From Viscum album (lineage: Eukaryota > Streptophyta > Magnoliopsida > Santalales > Viscaceae), in NCBI GenBank assembly GCA_963277665.1, contig OY728121.1, forward strand, positions 960,106,097 through 960,170,096: a stretch of 64,000 bases of DNA, read 5' to 3'. Of the stretch, positions 59,280 to 64,000 are shown one piece after another (the first letter of the stretch is position 1; each line of letters begins with the position of its first letter). Both the position numbers and the translations under genes were made by a program. The notes below the pieces were generated by a model that was not told the origin of the DNA, did not search any database, and saw only the letters and a program-made list of their open reading frames with translations.

Positions 59280-62200
59280 TTCCACCATGAAGTTCTCTAG
59301 TCATGCACCAGGAGGGTGGAGATGACCATGCCCTAAAGGTGGTTGGCCCTGATCCACTAGTGATACCTCTAGTAGTTTCACCTAAGGCACCACCTGCTAC
59401 CCTCAAATTGGGCACTGATGCTCAGTTTTGAGAGGGTTTTCTACTCCTGATGCAGTCGATGCGGGGTGTTTCATGACTTGTACCTACTATGGTTGATTTT
59501 AATCCCAAGTTCTAGTATCATAATCCTCCCATATTATTGGGGGATGGGAGTCCTTATGCTAATGAGTCTTGGATAGAGTCCATTCTTTCTATATTTGATC
59601 ATATGGAGATACCTCTAGATAGGGGGTTCAAGCTTTTCACCTACATGCTATGTGATTTGGCCAAGCACTGGTGGGATGTGATTATTTAGGCTGGTCATCA
59701 TCAGGCATGGTCTGGGAGGACTTCCGGACTACATTCTATGATTACTTTTTCCCTCATATGTTGAGAGGTGACCAAGACAAAGAGTTTATAAACTTGGAGC
59801 AGGGTGTTTGGTCTTTCATGGATTATTCAATATGTTTTACTGAGTTGCAATGCTTTGCACCACTTCTATGCAGGGATAAGCTATCATGAGAAAGATGTTT
59901 CAATTATGGGATCAAGTATGGAATCTTCTCACAATTTATTTTTCCTACCTACCTTTCATGAGGTTGTTAATTAGGCACTTATCACCGATTGAAACATGAT
60001 AGAAGATGATAGTACTAGGAATAGAGGTTCAGTGCTGAGATAGGGTGGTATCTTTTCTATTATCAGGAAGCGTAGCCTTGAGGTTTCTTTTCAGAGTAGT
60101 GGTGACCAAAGTATCTGAACTAGCAGCTCCATTATATTCTATCAGTGTGTAAAATAGGGTAATTTGAAGCCTCAATATGGCAGAGACCCTCTGAAGTTCC
60201 ATACTTATAGCTGTATGGGTTATCTTTATATATTCTTCTAAACATTTTCACCTGTTTCTAGTGAAAGAGGATCCATGTCTGCTCCACTTTCAGGATAAGG
60301 ATTAGTTACATCACATCAGGATAGGATTTGGAGTAGCACCATAAGAACAAGATGAGGATGAGGTTGTGGCCATAATATCCAAACTTCTAATTATCATTGC
60401 CATCAGAGCGAACCTACTCAGGGTAGTCCAACTATAACTCATGGTCATGAATCATACTAGTTTCATGACTTATATATGATACTTGAGGATTAGAGTACAA
60501 GATCATCTACAATATGAGGTATTATTATGGTAGCCTCTACTATCTTATCTAATTTTTTAGATATAGGTTACACTCACTCATTTACCTATTTATTGAACAT
60601 GGAAAGTCTCGAGATAGAAATTATGAACTCTTGTTGGGGTAATGACCCTAGAAACACTGTTGGGTGTGTGATCCGAGGGAACATGACAATGCAGGGACTA
60701 CCCTTTAAGGTAGGTAGTTATCCCTTCTTATGGGACCTATCCATCCTTGATATGATAGGCTTCTATGTCATTCTTGGGATAGACCAATTGGTCCCCTATC
60801 ACACCTATGTGTATTTTTATCACTACATGGTATCATTCAAATCACCAGAGGGAGATATTTATCATCACAAGGGTGAGTGGAATGTACATGATGGTCGAGT
60901 TGGACTAGAGTATCATGATATAAGTGGAGTGATATCCCAGATCACCAGCCTATTCATAGATCATCTAACATTTCATCTGATAGATTTTCATCATGTTTTC
61001 GATCATTTAAGGAATGTATTTACTGATGATTTTTCTAGCTTACCTCTTGAGAGAGAAGTATATTTTATGATTAATATTGTTCTAAGAAAATCTCTAGTAT
61101 CTATTCCTCTATACAGGATGAAACCTATTGAGCTCCAGGAACTCAAGAGATAGTTTGAGGATTTAGAATCTAAGGGTATTATCTGAACCAACACTTTATC
61201 TTGGGGTTCACCAATGATTTTCACCAAGAAGGAAGATGGGACCCTTAGGCTATGCATGGATTACTGATAGTTGAACCATATTTATTTAAGAATCAATATC
61301 CATTTACTTGGATAGATGATATCTTTGACTAGCTCTAAGGATATAGGGTATTCTCAAATATCATCCTGAGATTGAGCTATCATCAGGTACGAGTCAGACC
61401 TTCATATATACCACATATAGATTTCCATAATCGATACAGTTTATATGAGTATCTCATTATTCCATTCGGTATTATAAATGTACCCACTATTTTTATGTCC
61501 TTTATGAATAAGAGTTTTTACCTCTATCAGGATTATTTTATTATGTTTTTTTTGGATGAAATATTGGTGTATTATCATACTCTAAGAAATCATTCTAAAC
61601 ATCATGATATTGTTTTGAATACAATGAGAGATCATCATATATATTCTAAGCTCACTAAGTTCCACTTATAGATTAAAAAATTTCACTTCTTGGGTTATAT
61701 CATATCATAATCAGGAGTATTAGTTGACCTAGAGAAGGTGAGTGTTGTTGTTTCCTAATATCATCCCAAGAACATGTTTGATATACAGAGTTTCTTGGGG
61801 CTTTATGGATACTACAATCATTTCATATAGGAATTATCATGCCTTTCTACACCTCTTACTAGTTTCACTAAGAAGGGTGTGAAGTTCTTTTGGTATGAAG
61901 CATGTAATAAGGCCTTTTAGAAGCTAAAAGGAAGGCTTACTTTAGCACATATTCTGATTCTTCCTGAGCCTAGAATAGGATATATAGTATTCTATGATGA
62001 ATTAAGCATCCGTTTGGGTGAAATATTGATGTAGGAGGATAAATTCATTACTTACGAGTCTTTCTAGTTGAGACCTCATGAGCATAATTACCCAATGAAA
62101 AACCTTGATCTTACAGTAGTTGTTCACGCCTTACACTGATAGGGACACAATTTTATGGGTGAGTGATTTGTGGTTCACACGAACCACAATATCCTTAAAT

Positions 62201-63900
62201 ATATCTTTTCACAACATGAATTGAATATCATATAGAGAAGATGGGTCAAACACCTTCAATATTTTGACTTTGAGCTTTCCTATATGTCTGGAAAGGGAAA
62301 TGTAGTAGCGGATTCGCTGAGACATAAATCTCAAGAACAGGTCATACAAGAATCAAGTGATGAATGAAAATTGATGACCCTATTTTTTGAGTTGAATCTA
62401 AAGTTTCATGAGATTCATGACCAGTCTTGTCTTATAGCCTTATCAGTTACCTCTTCACTCCTCGATAGGGTGAAGAGAAATTAGTTCTCAGATCCTAAAG
62501 GCTTGGTTCTCTAAGAGAGTATTTCTAGTGAGGACCAGCCTCTAGATTGGTCTATCGATGGAGAAGATATCCTACGTATACATGGGTGTGTCTGGGTTCC
62601 TACGGACATGATAGGGGAATTTATGTGAGAGTCCCATGCTTATTAGTGGGTAGTTCATCTTGGTATCTCCAAGATTTATCGAGATATGCATCACTGGTAT
62701 TGGTGTCCTGGTATGAAATGTCAGAGATCCGGTTTTATCACTAGGTGTTCCACCTGTCATTAGGTGAACATGGAGCACCAGTGGCCCGATAGATTATTAT
62801 AGTCGTTTCTGGTCCCATAATGTAAATGGGAGGATGTTATGATGGATTTTGTGTTTGGATTTATGAGATCAACTCAAGGTAGTGATATAGTTTGGGTAGT
62901 CATAGATTGACTAACTAAAGTATCCCACTTCCTTCCTATTTGGGAGACTTTCTTAGTTGATGATCTGGGAAGACTATATGTCCTTGAGACCATATGGCTA
63001 CATGGGGTCCCATATAATATTGTTTTATATCGATATTCTCTTTTCACATCGAGGTTCTGGCAGGGGTTATTGAGATATTTGGGTACACAAGTGCTTTGGA
63101 GCACAACTTTTCACCCTTAGACTGATGGCTAGTTGGAATGGAAAATACGAGGTTTAAAGGATATGCTCTGAGTATGCACACTTGATTTTGGTTGTTCTTG
63201 GGAGAAGAATATCCATCTCATCAACTTTTCCTACAATAACAACTATCAGGTGACAATTAAGATGGATCCATATGAATCCTTATATCATAGGTCCTGTCAT
63301 TCACCCCTATGCTGGTTAGAGGCAGGTGAGGCAGTGCTACTAGGTCCTCATCTCATTTAGGAGACTATGGAGTAGGTTTAGTTGACCAGGAAGAATATGT
63401 ATACTACTTAGTCTAAATAGAAATCTTACATCGATCGTCATCGATGACCCTTAGAGTTTGAGGTCAGGGATCGTGTTTTCCTACGAGTATTACACCGACT
63501 TGGGAATAGATAGATATAGAGGCAAGGGAAACTGTTGCCTCACTTTGTAAATACTTTTGAGATATTAGATAGAGTTTTCCGGTAGCCTATCAGTTTTTAT
63601 TACCTCATAGGTACCATTACATGCACAAAATCTTCCACATTTCATATCCATTCCATTATCATTCCAACCCATATTATACTTTTGATCCCAATGAGGTTGA
63701 GTTAGATATCGATTCTTCTTTTGAGGAGTATCCTATAGGCATCGTGGAATAGAGAATGAAGGATCTATGAGGCCAGTATATCCCTTTAGAATGGGTATTA
63801 TGGAAAAACAACCATGTACAAGATGAGACTTAGGAGTGAGAGGCCGATGTATGTGCTCAGTAGAAGAAGTTTTTCTCAGACAACATTTCACCACCCATGG
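59280..63900 (+). pseudogene. Element E gag-pol, heavily decayed
   Basis: Gag shows ESWIESILSIFDHME and AKHWWDV (about 59560-59690). A long open stretch (60527-61153) covers protease, with FLDIGYTHSF for the usual Asp-Thr/Ser-Gly, up to the reverse transcriptase N-terminus. The catalytic box is FLDE instead of FIDD (61549-61560). RNase H (61910-62340) has lost its Asp at HTNHNIL. Integrase runs about 62540-63480 with MDFVFGF-like and WVVID motifs. A chromodomain-like WVLWKNNHVQDET lies near 63800. Stops are frequent throughout. It is related to D but clearly diverged. Confidence 0.82.
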
Positions 63901-63940
63901 ATGGGAAACTCGGGGATGAGTTCCTTTAAGGAGGTAAGAT

Positions 63941-64000
63941 TATAAGAACCTAGTTTTTCCTATCAGGTATAGATCCTTTTTAATTTTTATTTAAAACCTT
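63941..64000 (+). repeat. Element E, 3' LTR start (cut by window end)
   Basis: TATAAGAACCTAG aligns with the first 60 bases of the E 5' LTR with about 10 differences. The purine-rich AAGGAGGTAAGAT directly before it is the polypurine tract. Confidence 0.8.

Noticed and set aside
60527..61153. A host gene of 208 codons
   Set aside because: It aligns in content and order with the protease-to-reverse-transcriptase part of gypsy pol (DIGYTHSF, REVYFMINI, YRMKPIELQEL) and continues into decayed pol.

Overview
The window looks like intergenic DNA of a plant, probably a seed plant with a large genome. It is AT-rich and built almost entirely of Ty3/gypsy (Metaviridae) LTR retrotransposons inserted into one another, plus two non-autonomous CACTA DNA transposons. 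I see no host gene, rRNA, canonical tRNA or CRISPR array. The best preserved elements have plant chromovirus features: gag and pol in one frame, a primer site matching initiator-tRNA-Met, and a C-terminal chromodomain after integrase. Very long LTRs (2.6 to about 4 kb) suggest the Tekay/Del branch. The species cannot be named from sequence alone.

Layout, left to right. Element A (+): end of its 5' LTR (1-1335), decayed gag-pol (1840-6334) and complete 3' LTR (6384-9040). A abuts a minus-strand LTR fragment, G (9041-10490). G abuts the 3' LTR fragment of a minus-strand element F (10491-about 11700), followed by F's AT-rich interior (to 16602) and its 5' LTR (16603-18814). Element D (+) is inserted in that F LTR. 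D's own 5' LTR starts at about 18815 and does not end until 50383, because three other elements sit inside it: a solo LTR S (19074-23151), complete element B (25777-36093, flanked by the duplication GGATA), and complete element C (36403-49577). The pieces of D's LTR between these insertions were recognised because they align in order with the minus-strand F LTR. D's gag-pol (about 50730-54791) is then cut by element E, whose 5' LTR (54792-58199), gag-pol (about 59280-63900) and the first 60 bases of its 3' LTR run to the window end. CACTA element 1 (42418-44260, duplication ATA) lies in the reverse transcriptase of C. CACTA element 2 (57165-57943, duplication ATT) lies in the 5' LTR of E.

All polyproteins are broken by stops and frameshifts, so none looks autonomous now. 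A and B are closely related and youngest; the B LTRs differ by roughly 5-6% over the first 215 bases compared by eye. E is oldest by the same rough measure (10 of 60 visible LTR bases differ).

The most interesting signals are in the LTRs. (1) The A/B LTR carries an 89-codon open reading frame in U3 with its own TATA box about 50 bases upstream. (2) Several LTR families share a TATA box, a splice-donor-like GTAAG about 130-200 bases later and a polypyrimidine-CAG acceptor about 1-2 kb further on, suggesting an intron inside the LTR leader. (3) Within that presumptive intron is a structured element with a palindrome that changes by compensatory substitution between families (GTATCATGATAC versus GTCTCATGAGAC), plus an array of small hairpins that also covary. 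Together they resemble a retrovirus-like arrangement in which only unspliced RNA would carry a dimerisation or packaging signal; that function is inference.
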